From Lederbergia lenta NBRC 16444 (GTDB taxonomy: Bacteria > Bacillota > Bacilli > Bacillales > Bacillaceae_C), in contig NZ_BCVC01000013.1 in NCBI RefSeq assembly GCF_001591545.1, positions 1 to 64,000 of the forward strand: DNA of 64,000 nucleotides, in the 5' to 3' direction. The notes under the pieces are model-generated. The model was not told the origin of the DNA, ran no database searches, and saw only the letters and a list, made by a program, of their open reading frames with translations. This document shows positions 45,952 through 53,943 of the stretch, one piece after another (the first letter of the stretch is position 1; each line of letters opens with the position of its first letter). The translations under genes and the position numbers were made by a program.

Positions 45952-46007
45952 GTTGGGTTAGTCGGAATTGCACCGACGCTGTTTCCAGCTGACTTCTTTA
46001 ACCCAGC
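45952..46007 (-). ncRNA. Predicted three-way-junction RNA in the SASP leader
   Basis: On the minus strand: P1 GCTGGGTTA (46007-45999) pairs with TAACCCAAC (45960-45952) including one G-U. P2 is GCTG-GAAA-CAGC (45989-45978) with a GNRA tetraloop. P3 is GTCGG-TGCAATT-CCGAC (45977-45961) with a 7-nt loop. P2, P3 and the 3' side of P1 follow without gaps, and the single open joint is AAGAAGTCA. The GNRA loop exists only in this orientation, supporting transcription from this strand. I know no named class with this shape and sequence. Confidence 0.55.
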
Positions 46008-46031
46008 AATTTGTTTTCCGTTTGTATTCTG

Positions 46032-46061
46032 TATTATGTTGCTTTTTAAAAAAATTATTCA
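46032..46061 (-). promoter_or_regulatory. SigG promoter of the SASP gene
   Basis: On the minus strand TGAATA (46061-46056) and CATAATA (46038-46032) are separated by 17 bp, close to the SigG consensus (TGMATA and CATAMTA). Transcription would start near 46025. Confidence 0.75.
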
Positions 46062-46220
46062 GTTTAATTATAGGTAACTTTTTCCTAGAAGGTTGCAACA
46101 ATTTGGTTCTTTCGAATAACCCACAGATGATTAAAGGTAAATACTGGTGTAACCACTTTGAGATATAACAAGATGCTACAATACATATTGTGTTCTAATG
46201 AAAGAATTTAATACAAAAAA

Positions 46221-46262
46221 AGCAAAAAAACTGTTGGAGATTAACCAGTTTTTTTGCTTCTC
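46221..46262. terminator. Terminator-like hairpin
   Basis: AGCAAAAAAACTG (46221-46233) pairs with CAGTTTTTTTGCT (46246-46258). It could insulate the SASP unit from msmX readthrough. Confidence 0.7.
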
Positions 46263-46280
46263 TTATAATAGCACTAATGT

Positions 46281-46317
46281 ATTAAAGCAGCCCCGCATTT
46301 TGCGGGGCTGCTTTAAT
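46281..46317 (-). terminator. Terminator of msmX
   Basis: A perfect 17-bp stem with ATTAAAGCAGCCCCGCA at 46281-46297 and its complement at 46301-46317 lies 14 bp after the msmX stop codon. Confidence 0.85.
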
Positions 46318-46330
46318 ACTTAATATGTGG

Positions 46331-47431
46331 TTAGCGAATACGTTGTTCATTTGTTATGTCGAAGAAATGTGCTTTGTTCATATCGAAAGCGAGATCTAGC
46401 TTTTGACCAGGCTCCACAATTGTTCTTGCATCGATTCTAGATACGAAATCTTGATTTCCAACGCGAGAATAAAGCATTGTTTCAGCACCTGTAAGCTCTG
46501 CTACTTCGATAAGAACATTTAATTTAGTACCAGGTGAAGCATCAATGAACGCAGGCTCATCATGGATATCTTCAGGACGTACACCAAGAACGATATCTTT
46601 ATTTATATAACCCTGCTCACGCAGCATTTTCATTTTACCTTCTGGAACTTCAACTTTAAATTCATTTTCAAGAAGGAAACCATCTTCTTCAAGTTTCCCA
46701 TGGAAGAAGTTCATTGCTGGAGATCCAATAAATCCACCAACGAAGATATTCTCAGGGTTATCATATACTTCTTTTGGAGTTCCAACTTGTTGGATGATCC
46801 CGTCCTTCATAACAACAATACGACTTGCCATTGTCATTGCTTCCGTTTGGTCATGCGTTACATAGACAGTAGTTGTTTGTAATCTTTGGTGCAACTTAGC
46901 AATTTCTGCACGCATTTGTACACGAAGTTTAGCATCAAGGTTAGAAAGTGGTTCATCCATTAAGAAAACTTTAGCATCACGTACAATTGCACGTCCTAAA
47001 GCAACACGTTGACGTTGACCACCAGAAAGGGCTTTCGGTTTACGATCCAAGAAGTTTTCTAGGCCAAGAATTTTAGCAGCGTCTTGTACGCGTTTTTCGA
47101 TTTCTTGTTTTGGCATTTTACGTAGTTTCAGTCCAAATGCCATATTGTCATATACACTCATATGTGGATATAGGGCATAGTTTTGGAAAACCATCGCGAT
47201 GTCGCGGTCTTTTGGAGCTACATCATTTACTCTCTTATCATCAATGTAAAAATCACCTTGTGTAATTTCTTCCAATCCAGCGATCATTCGAAGAGTAGTA
47301 GATTTACCACAGCCTGATGGACCAACAAACACGATAAATTCTTTATCTTGAACATGGAGATTGAAATCTTCTACAGCAGTAACTTTATTATCATATACTT
47401 TATAAATATTATCTAAGCGTAATTCAGCCAT
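46331..47431 (-). CDS. msmX: Multi-sugar ABC transporter ATPase MsmX
   Basis: This shared ATPase energises several carbohydrate ABC importers in Bacillus. The 366-aa protein has Walker A GPSGCGKST (about 38-46), the signature LSGGQRQRV, Walker B VFLMDEPLSNLDA and the H-loop VTHDQTEA. A C-terminal OB/TOBE domain of the UgpC/MalK type follows (GVRPEDIHDEP). AGGGGG lies 8 nt before the ATG. A perfect cre site lies 43 bp upstream of the start codon, indicating CcpA control. As expected for the stand-alone ATPase, no permease genes are adjacent. Confidence 0.95.
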   Translation of the reverse strand: MAELRLDNIYKVYDNKVTAVEDFNLHVQDKEFIVFVGPSGCGKSTTLRMIAGLEEITQGDFYIDDKRVNDVAPKDRDIAMVFQNYALYPHMSVYDNMAFGLKLRKMPKQEIEKRVQDAAKILGLENFLDRKPKALSGGQRQRVALGRAIVRDAKVFLMDEPLSNLDAKLRVQMRAEIAKLHQRLQTTTVYVTHDQTEAMTMASRIVVMKDGIIQQVGTPKEVYDNPENIFVGGFIGSPAMNFFHGKLEEDGFLLENEFKVEVPEGKMKMLREQGYINKDIVLGVRPEDIHDEPAFIDASPGTKLNVLIEVAELTGAETMLYSRVGNQDFVSRIDARTIVEPGQKLDLAFDMNKAHFFDITNEQRIR

Positions 47432-47474
47432 TTGTAATTCCCCCTATTGGTTATGTATTTGATTACTAGTTTAC

Positions 47475-47489
47475 AGAATGCGCTTTCAT
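47475..47489 (-). promoter_or_regulatory. cre site (CcpA) upstream of msmX
   Basis: Read on the minus strand, ATGAAAGCGCATTCT matches the consensus WTGNAANCGNWNNCW at every defined position. Confidence 0.65.
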
Positions 47490-47544
47490 AGTGCTATGGA
47501 CAAGGTGCACAAAAATTACCAAGTTTTTTTCGGCAACGTGCATA

Positions 47545-48444
47545 TTATTCATTCTCAATATGTAAACAGGCTAAATATACGAAGAATGCGCCATGGAAAC
47601 TCTTTATATCTATTCCGGATTTCTCGATGAATTTATCAATACGATACTGCAGGCTATTACGATGCATAAATAACTGCTTTGCTGTTAAATTTGCATTAGA
47701 TTGATTTTCTATATAACGTTTTATCGTTTCGAAAAATTCAACATCGTCAGAAAAAATATGGGAAACTTCTGTAAATAAAGCATGTCTCGTATCCAGTGAT
47801 AAGTTTTCATATACAAATAACGGAATCAGTTTTTCTATATTCGAGATTCGTTCTTCCGGTTGTTTCGCAAGAGATAATTTAAATAATGACTGTTCGAGTG
47901 TAAATTGCTGTTTCAGTTTGCTATTTGGTGAATGGAATCGTCCAATGTGAAAATGAACTTTGAAGAAAAAGTCACTTTCAAATGCTTCTACTGCCGATAT
48001 AAGCTCATCTTCATCCATTTGCATCTCTGTTTGTAATTCAATAATAATTCCTTCACTATTATTAAAAGGGACAATGCTAATTTCATTTGGAAATAAGCCT
48101 TTTAGTGCTTCTTCCCATTCTTCAAATTGAAAAGCTTCTTTCTTATTTGAAATATAAAAGTGTATGAATCGACAATTAACGTCGGGTACATTAGGTATAT
48201 TTCCATCAAATAGCAAAAAATCACGCCAATTCTCAATATATGGAGAGAGGGAATCTGGATTTTTTAAACTATCCAAAGGAAATAGTGTTTCTAATAGTTT
48301 CATCTCCTGTTGTGTTAAATCAGTTTTAAGAATTCCAATATATTCGTCAGCATCTTTATTCTTATACCATAGAAAATTGGGGTCTGAAGTTGGTTCTTCT
48401 GCAAAAATAGAATTTGGATATAAATGTAGTAATTGATTAATCAT
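47545..48444 (-). CDS. PucR/CdaR-type helix-turn-helix regulator
   Basis: The 299-aa product has a C-terminal PucR-type HTH (TIKRYIENQSNANLTAKQLFMHRNSLQYRIDKFIEKSGIDI, about residues 238-280). The long N-terminal part has no clear domain but resembles the middle region of sugar-diacid-type regulators (YLACLHIENE end, ERISNIEKLIPLFVYENLSL). It is located just upstream of msmX on the same strand, as in other Bacillus, and may control sugar uptake genes. The ATG at 48444 has only a weak binding site, so the start is less certain than the body. Confidence 0.8.
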   Translation of the reverse strand: MINQLLHLYPNSIFAEEPTSDPNFLWYKNKDADEYIGILKTDLTQQEMKLLETLFPLDSLKNPDSLSPYIENWRDFLLFDGNIPNVPDVNCRFIHFYISNKKEAFQFEEWEEALKGLFPNEISIVPFNNSEGIIIELQTEMQMDEDELISAVEAFESDFFFKVHFHIGRFHSPNSKLKQQFTLEQSLFKLSLAKQPEERISNIEKLIPLFVYENLSLDTRHALFTEVSHIFSDDVEFFETIKRYIENQSNANLTAKQLFMHRNSLQYRIDKFIEKSGIDIKSFHGAFFVYLACLHIENE

Positions 48445-48806
48445 AGGCGTCCGTTATCCAAAAGCAAAAATGAAAAAGCATCTTAGGCATTCTGGATGGC
48501 GTTTTCCCCTCCTTATGTTTTTGTGTTACAAGAAAACTTATCGAGGACGATCTTCTAGAATATGTAACACTCTTTTTTTTGCTTTTTACGTATATATTGA
48601 AATTATTTGGCTCGCAACCATTGCACAAAAGGAAAATGAACTTTATCAGTCCCCCTTTGTACACTGCACGTGAGGACAATAGCTGCGACATTAGAACCAG
48701 CTTTTTATGTAAATTAGAAAAGGGCGAATAGGATCATCGCCCTTTTTTCAATACTTAAGAAATTATAAAATACTAAAGTGTGGATAAGATTCAACAAAGT
48801 GAATCG
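48445..48806. other. Intergenic region
   Basis: No convincing gene is seen (a 67-codon plus-strand frame at 48470 lacks a binding site). It holds the promoter of the PucR-type gene. It also holds a strong hairpin at 48719-48750 (AAAAGGGCGA with TCGCCCTTTTTT), which could terminate leftward transcripts of yheE and its neighbour, or an unseen plus-strand RNA. Confidence 0.4.
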
Positions 48807-48963
48807 TTGTCTAGATCCAAGCACCCAGCGACTAGAAACTTCGGGGTTCTTCCCTAATAAGTCAACATCCATTCGTCCTTCATGTAGTACTTTATGAAGA
48901 TTGAGGGACTATGACAACTTTGAGGAAACCATATGATCGCTAAACGGCTGTTTGCAGATTTCT
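48807..48963 (+). repeat. Degenerate intergenic repeat, near-complete copy
   Basis: It begins TTGTCTAGATCCAAGCACCC, AGCGACTAG and ends CGCTAAACGG, TTTGCAG. The first 55 bases align with 52322-52376, and the end aligns with 4541-4567. Confidence 0.5.
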
Positions 48964-48968
48964 CATTA

Positions 48969-49163
48969 TTACTCTGTTATTTCCGGTGGATCTTCTGGAA
49001 AGAAGTCGATTGCTTCTTCTATATTAGTTGTGTCATCTCTCATGTGAACGGAACCGCCCGACATCCCTTCGTTAATCATCCTATCGACATCTACAAAATA
49101 ATTGTCCCTGCCTTCATTTTTAGCATCAGGTAAAAAGTTTTCTTCTATATTCTTTTTTTTCAT
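48969..49163 (-). CDS. Small acidic protein, unknown function
   Basis: This 64-aa soluble protein (MKKKNIEENFLPDAKNEGRD, NYFVDVDRMINEGMSGGSVH, ending FFPEDPPEITE) has no membrane segment. GGAGG lies 9 nt before ATG 49163. The upstream ATG at 49172 falls on the binding site. The composition, Pro-Glu-rich tail and strong ribosome site suggest a conserved small Bacillus protein, but I cannot name it. Confidence 0.65.
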   Translation of the reverse strand: MKKKNIEENFLPDAKNEGRDNYFVDVDRMINEGMSGGSVHMRDDTTNIEEAIDFFPEDPPEITE

Positions 49164-49319
49164 TACAATCATCCTCCTATTCCATAGTTTGGACTATAAG
49201 AGGGTGATTACATACAAAGAAGGGAATGGTAAATTTTAAAAAGAGAAGAATGATTAATTATTACTGAGAAATATAAATTGCTTTTAAAATGTTGTATGTA
49301 AGATGCTTTGTTATCTCAT

Positions 49320-49535
49320 TCATCGTTGCTCATCGTAAATATGATAAATCATTAAGTCGTGTATTTGTGTTTGGATTTTATTAATATGTTCATCGTCTGG
49401 TTGATTGATCGTCCATTCAATATTGCCATTAGAATGATAAATGCCAGTGTATTTATGTTGATTTAGGTAAAAAGAGAATGTCCATCCTGGTAGCCGTTTA
49501 TCTGCATAAAGTGATTGAACTTGAAAATGCTGCAC
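49320..49535 (-). CDS. yheE: YheE family protein (DUF5342)
   Basis: This 71-aa protein is similar to B. subtilis YheE: LPGWTFSFYLNQHKYTGIYH followed by NGNIEWTINQP. It is likely a small beta-rich soluble protein with no known role. It starts at GTG 49535 with AGAGGTG 7 nt before. It is divergent from yheB. Confidence 0.78.
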   Translation of the reverse strand: MQHFQVQSLYADKRLPGWTFSFYLNQHKYTGIYHSNGNIEWTINQPDDEHINKIQTQIHDLMIYHIYDEQR

Positions 49536-49675
49536 TATTTTTCACCTCTATCCTAATTGTAGCAAAAATAGAGTAGAGCATAAAGAGAATGTATGATGTT
49601 TGCTTTGAAGAGGTGTATATCTTTATAATTAAGACAGAGAATATTATGTACTGCATAGTGGAGAGGACGAATCAT

Positions 49676-50812
49676 ATGGATTGGATCTGGATGATAATAT
49701 TTATGATGATTATTGGTGCGGTCATTGGAGGTTTTACTAATTTCTTAGCAATTAGAATGCTTTTTCGACCATATAGAACGTTTTATATAGGAAAATGGCA
49801 GCTACCATTTACGCCTGGGCTTATACCGAAAAGACAAACTGAACTTGCTGCGCAAATAGGAAAGCTAGTTGTTGGTCATTTAGTGACACCGGAAAGTATT
49901 AAAAAGAAATTATCTGAAGAAAAATTTAAACAAGAAACAGAAGTTTGGATTAGTCAAAAAATAAATAGCTGGCTTGATAAGGAAATGACACTTGAGCAAC
50001 TATTACAACAATTTCGAATAGAAAAACCAGCCGAAAAAACAACAGCTTATATTAATTATAAAATAGAGCAAAAGTATTTCGCACTTAAGAATATATACAT
50101 GGCCAAATCGCTCAAAGAAATGATTCCTCAAGAATGGTCAGGTATGGTAGAAGAAAAAATTCCTCAAGCAGCAGATCAAGTGATACTAAAGGCAATTGGC
50201 TATTTTGCTACACAGGAAGGTAAAGATAAAATCAAGGTGATGATTGAGGACTTCCTTAAAGAACGGGGTAAACTGTGGAATATGGTCCAGATGTTTATAG
50301 GGAATGACTCACTTGCAGATAAATTCCAACCTGAACTTATTAAATTTTTTAATAATCCTAGAACAAAAGAAATGCTTGTAAATGTATTGAGAGATGAATG
50401 GATTAAGGTTCAAGATAAACCGATAGAAGATCTTTTGGCAAAAGTAGAAGACGATACGCTTTTGGACTATATAAAACAATGGGGGTCAGAAATAATCCAA
50501 GTGGAAACAATATTCCAGAAATCTATTGCTGAACTTATCGCGCCATACAGGGAAAAGTTGCATGTTGAAATAGCACCGCGTTTATTAGCAGCAGTGGGTG
50601 ATTATCTTACTACTAGATCTGGAGAGATATTGGAAAGATTTGAGGTTGAAGCGATTGTTCGGGAACAAATTGAATCATTCTCTTTGCAAAGGTTAGAAGA
50701 ATTAGTTATCTCCATTGCAAAAAAAGAACTTGTGATGATTACGTATCTTGGAGCTATTTTAGGAGGGCTAATTGGACTAATCCAAGGTATTATTGTCAAT
50801 TTAATATCTTAA
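49676..50812 (+). CDS. yheB: DUF445 membrane protein YheB
   Basis: This 378-aa DUF445 protein is anchored by an N-terminal helix (IWMIIFMMIIGAVIGGFTNF) with the conserved NFLAIRMLFRPYR and FTPGLIPKRQTELAAQIGKLVV. A long amphipathic helical middle follows, and a C-terminal helix (MITYLGAILGGLIGLIQGII). GGAGAGG lies 8 nt before ATG 49676; the frame is open further up without a binding site. The role is unknown. The yheB-yheA order matches B. subtilis. Confidence 0.9.
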   Translation: MDWIWMIIFMMIIGAVIGGFTNFLAIRMLFRPYRTFYIGKWQLPFTPGLIPKRQTELAAQIGKLVVGHLVTPESIKKKLSEEKFKQETEVWISQKINSWLDKEMTLEQLLQQFRIEKPAEKTTAYINYKIEQKYFALKNIYMAKSLKEMIPQEWSGMVEEKIPQAADQVILKAIGYFATQEGKDKIKVMIEDFLKERGKLWNMVQMFIGNDSLADKFQPELIKFFNNPRTKEMLVNVLRDEWIKVQDKPIEDLLAKVEDDTLLDYIKQWGSEIIQVETIFQKSIAELIAPYREKLHVEIAPRLLAAVGDYLTTRSGEILERFEVEAIVREQIESFSLQRLEELVISIAKKELVMITYLGAILGGLIGLIQGIIVNLIS

Positions 50813-50847
50813 TATGATAAAATACCCGTGAGAGGAGGTTTTGCATT

Positions 50848-51201
50848 ATGACGACTAATTTATATGATTATGCGTATGAACTTGAAAAAGCCATGCGTAA
50901 CAGTGAAGAGTATGTGCATTTAAAAAGCATGTACGAGGCAGTAGAAAACGATGAAGAAGCAAAAGGTATGTTCGATGAATTCCGCAACGTACAAATGCAA
51001 CTTCAACAAAAGCAAATGGCTGGGCAAGACATTACAGAAGATGAAGTAATGGAGGCACAGACAGTAGCAAACCGTGTACAAGAAAATGAAAAGGTTACAC
51101 AATTGATGGAAGCTGAACAGCGCATGAGCATGGCAATTAACGAATTGAATAAAATCATTATGAAGCCGCTTGATGACCTTTATGGTTCTATGCAAGGCTA
51201 A
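50848..51201 (+). CDS. yheA: YlbF/YmcA-family protein YheA
   Basis: This 117-aa all-helical protein of the YlbF family (related to the YlbF-YmcA-YaaT complex that influences mRNA turnover and sporulation) reads YDYAYELEKAMRNSEEYVHL, then EFRNVQMQLQQKQMAGQDIT and AINELNKIIMKPLDDLYGSM. AGAGGAGG lies 9 nt before the ATG. It lies 35 nt after yheB, probably in one operon. Confidence 0.92.
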   Translation: MTTNLYDYAYELEKAMRNSEEYVHLKSMYEAVENDEEAKGMFDEFRNVQMQLQQKQMAGQDITEDEVMEAQTVANRVQENEKVTQLMEAEQRMSMAINELNKIIMKPLDDLYGSMQG

Positions 51202-51212
51202 TACTATAATGT

Positions 51213-51246
51213 AAAGAGACAGGCCAAATTGGCCTGTCTCTTTTTT
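51213..51246 (+). terminator. Terminator of yheBA
   Basis: AAAGAGACAGGCC (51213-51225) pairs with GGCCTGTCTCTTT (51231-51243), followed by T's. Confidence 0.92.
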
Positions 51247-51357
51247 AATTATGTATATAAAATGATCGATATTAAATCCATAAAGTCAATACAGTTCTAC
51301 TTATCTGGCAAAAAACATATGGATATAGAGAGGAAAAGTGCACAAAGGGGGATCACC

Positions 51358-52224
51358 ATGGTCTATAAAATGTTAGTACTTAATATTGACGGTACATTAG
51401 TGCAGGATAATGGCCGCATTCATAAATTAACCCGTGAAGCAATTGCTTATGCACAAAATAAAGGTATAACAGTCACCTTAGCTACTGCCAAAAATTTCCC
51501 GGCGGCAAAAAGAATGGCCAAAACGTTAAAAATTGATTCACACATTATTGCTCATCAAGGAGCATATATTGCAAGTGAGTTGAATAAACCAATTTATGTA
51601 AATAGAATTCATGAAAAAATTGCCAGAGAAATAGTTGCTTTGTTAGAATCCTTTTCATGTCAAATTAAACTTGTCCATGAGCAATTTACTCTAGGTAATA
51701 AAGTGAAACTTCCGGAAAATATGGTAGGAAGGGTTTTCTTACAATCCACCAATCGTTTTTCTTATTCGGAACAATTTGTTGAAATCGTAAGCGAAAAATT
51801 ACTTGACGAACCAGTATCCCCACCAAAAATTGAAGTGCACTTTGATGATCAACAAAGTGTAGAGGATGCAGCAAAAGCGATAGCAGAAATGTATAATGAA
51901 GTAGATTGTATATTTACAGAGGAATGTAAAATGGAAATAGTTGGAGCGAACGTAAGTAAGCTTCAAGGAGTGAAATATGTATGTGAACGCCTTGATATCA
52001 AACGCGATGAAGTTGTGGCAATTGGAGCAGGTCTCGATGATTTATCTCTTATAGAGTGGGCTGGTCTCGGCGTTTCGATGGGAAATGCACCTGCGATAGT
52101 CCAAGCAGCCGCGGATTGGCTTACACGTTCTAATAATGATCAAGGAGTTGCATATATGGTGAAGGAACATTTTCGTAAGCAACAGCCACTTTCCTTCTTA
52201 AAAAAGATTAATGTACTTAAATAA
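51358..52224 (+). CDS. yhaX: Cof-type HAD phosphatase YhaX
   Basis: This 288-aa hydrolase of the Cof/HAD IIB group acts on small phosphorylated molecules. The first catalytic motif is LNIDGTLVQDNG: the usual DxD(G) reads NIDG, so the first Asp position is Asn (Asn9). Motif II is TLATAKNF (Thr) and motif IV GAGLDDLSLIEWAG. The start has AAAGGGGG 6 nt before ATG 51358; the frame is open far upstream without a site. It is B. subtilis yhaX in the same neighbourhood. The Asp-to-Asn change would weaken or abolish hydrolysis. Confidence 0.88.
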   Translation: MVYKMLVLNIDGTLVQDNGRIHKLTREAIAYAQNKGITVTLATAKNFPAAKRMAKTLKIDSHIIAHQGAYIASELNKPIYVNRIHEKIAREIVALLESFSCQIKLVHEQFTLGNKVKLPENMVGRVFLQSTNRFSYSEQFVEIVSEKLLDEPVSPPKIEVHFDDQQSVEDAAKAIAEMYNEVDCIFTEECKMEIVGANVSKLQGVKYVCERLDIKRDEVVAIGAGLDDLSLIEWAGLGVSMGNAPAIVQAAADWLTRSNNDQGVAYMVKEHFRKQQPLSFLKKINVLK

Positions 52225-52225
52225 A

Positions 52226-52275
52226 GAATGAGCGAACAGAGTTCTCCGATCTGTTCGCTCATTCTTAAATTTTTG
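52226..52275 (+). terminator. Terminator of yhaX
   Basis: GAATGAGCGAACAGA (52226-52240) pairs with TCTGTTCGCTCATTC (52250-52264), with a T-rich tail. Confidence 0.9.
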
Positions 52276-52321
52276 TTAAAGAAATGATAAAACGATCGGT
52301 TTGTGGGTTCCAGGATGTGAT

Positions 52322-52430
52322 AATCTTAGGTCCATCGCTCAGCGAGTAACAAACATCAAGATTCTTCCTATGATAAATCAGAAACCTAGTAGCTAATAGG
52401 CCATAAAAAGGCGCTTACGTTTTTTTTTAC
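52322..52430 (+). repeat. Degenerate intergenic repeat
   Basis: Its start (ATCTTAGGTCCATCGCTCAG, CGAGTAAC, TTCTTCC) aligns with 48809-48853. Its end AGGCGCTTACGTTTTTTTTT resembles the ends at 4541-4567 and 63710-63722. Confidence 0.45.
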
Positions 52431-52495
52431 CATTGTGAATGATTGGCCATTCAATTAATCTAGTATTAATAAATTAAAAACAGGAGGCGAATGAT

Positions 52496-53278
52496 ATGGA
52501 GGGAAATTTACAAACAATTCATCTTGCAGTAAAAGGTAAAGTCGCTTATATTACGCTCAACAGACCAAAATCACTTAATGCAATGAATGTATTGATGATG
52601 AATGAGTTAGATCATTGTTTCAAACATGTCAGGAAGGATAAAAGTATAAAAATTGTTATTCTGCAAGGGAAAAGTGAGAACTTTTCAGCAGGTGGGGATA
52701 TTAAAGAAATGTTGCAAATAGACGGGGAGCAAGAATTTTATTCCGTAATGGATAAGATCCATTCGATCATTATGACATTTTATCGTTTGCCACAAGTAAC
52801 ATTGGCAGCTGTGGACGGTGCTGCAGCTGGTCTTGGTCTTAGTTTGGCGCTTGCAGCAGATTATGTTATTTGTAGCCAAGAAGCAAAAATTGCAATGAAC
52901 TTTATCGGAATTGGCCTTATACCAGATGGTGGAGGACATTTTTTTATGGAAGAAAGAATTGGTACAAATAAAGCGAAACAGCTCATATGGGAAGGGAAGA
53001 CAATGGATGCATTACAAGCAATGCATATCGGTTTAATTGATGAAACGGTTGAAGATCTGTCTGAGGCCATTGATCATCGCATAACTTTATGGCTTGAAAA
53101 ACCGCTTCTAGCCATGAGCAGAACAAAGGAAATCTATACTGAATTAAATCGTGAAAAATTACAAAAAACGCTAGAATTAGAAAAGCAAGCGCAATGGTTA
53201 GTCAGAAGATCGAAGGACCATCGTGAAGGAATTCAGGCATTTGTTGAAAAAAGAAGGCCAATGTTTAAAGGGGAGTAA
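52496..53278 (+). CDS. yhaR: Enoyl-CoA hydratase/isomerase family protein YhaR
   Basis: This 260-aa crotonase-fold enzyme has the oxyanion-hole segment FSAGGDIKEML (about 63-73) and AAVDGAAAGLGLSLALAADYVIC (about 103-125). Acidic residues PDGGGHFFMEE in the active-site helix, and a C-terminal helical lid (RSKDHREGIQAFVEKRRPMF), are also seen. AGGAGG lies 8 nt before the ATG. The substrate is unknown. Confidence 0.92.
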   Translation: MEGNLQTIHLAVKGKVAYITLNRPKSLNAMNVLMMNELDHCFKHVRKDKSIKIVILQGKSENFSAGGDIKEMLQIDGEQEFYSVMDKIHSIIMTFYRLPQVTLAAVDGAAAGLGLSLALAADYVICSQEAKIAMNFIGIGLIPDGGGHFFMEERIGTNKAKQLIWEGKTMDALQAMHIGLIDETVEDLSEAIDHRITLWLEKPLLAMSRTKEIYTELNREKLQKTLELEKQAQWLVRRSKDHREGIQAFVEKRRPMFKGE

Positions 53279-53625
53279 TGTGGTTGGGTATGTTCTCTAC
53301 ACTATGAGAAGGCACTGAAAACTTGCTTGATCCATTATAATTATTTGCGTATTGTTTATGCACTCGATTAGGCACCTTTTGGAGAGTGTGAATTAAAAAG
53401 TAAATCAAATTTTCTTAACTTATGATTCAGTTTTATTCGATGCTATTTCGATTCATATCACGATGTACAACTGCCCCAAACGAATGAGTGCGGTTATACA
53501 TTGCTTAGTAGAGGTGTAGGGGCTCGAAATCATAAGATATGTCAAAAAAGGTAAGGGGCTAGCAACCTTTCATTCTTCTTATCTTATGCTTTTACCCCTT
53601 GGACAAGTGCTCTCCACTCTTTCTA
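53279..53625. other. Intergenic region with inverted repeats
   Basis: There is no gene. CATAAGATA (about 53531) and TATCTTATG (about 53580) form an inverted repeat around AAGGGG/CCCCTT-containing sequence. ACGATGTACAACTGCCCC near 53460 echoes the element at 19336. It is probably another eroded repeat. Confidence 0.35.
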
Positions 53626-53811
53626 TTATCGATGAAACAACACGAGTTTGCCCAATGCGGATGTGCAGCGGTGTGTTTTATTATGTAGTTTTTTCTCAGT
53701 TAATATTTCCATCCCTATTTTCTTTGCAAGTTGATCGTTATTAGCTTCAAAATCTTCGTCTAGCACTTTTTCTCCAGTTTGTTCGAAAGCAGTTAATTTA
53801 TATATTGCCAT
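53626..53811 (-). CDS. yhzD: YhzD family protein
   Basis: This 61-aa small soluble protein of the Bacillus YhzD family starts MAIYKLTAFEQTGEKVLDEDF and has LAKKIGMEILTEKKLHNKTHRCTS. AAGGAGG lies 7 nt before the ATG. It is divergent from yhaO, as in B. subtilis. There is no known function. Confidence 0.75.
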   Translation of the reverse strand: MAIYKLTAFEQTGEKVLDEDFEANNDQLAKKIGMEILTEKKLHNKTHRCTSALGKLVLFHR

Positions 53812-53943
53812 AAAAAAACCTCCTTAAAAGGATGAAAGATCTTATGAATTGATCATAGGGTTTTTTTGGTTATTAATCAAGACAATCTTAATATTTTTAT
53901 GTATAATGATAGAACGTATATTCGTTTGTGGAGGGTGACTTTA

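Noticed and set aside
48470-48673. 67-codon plus-strand frame upstream of the PucR-type gene
   Set aside because: No binding site, odd composition; the hairpin at 48719 alone is not enough evidence for a gene.
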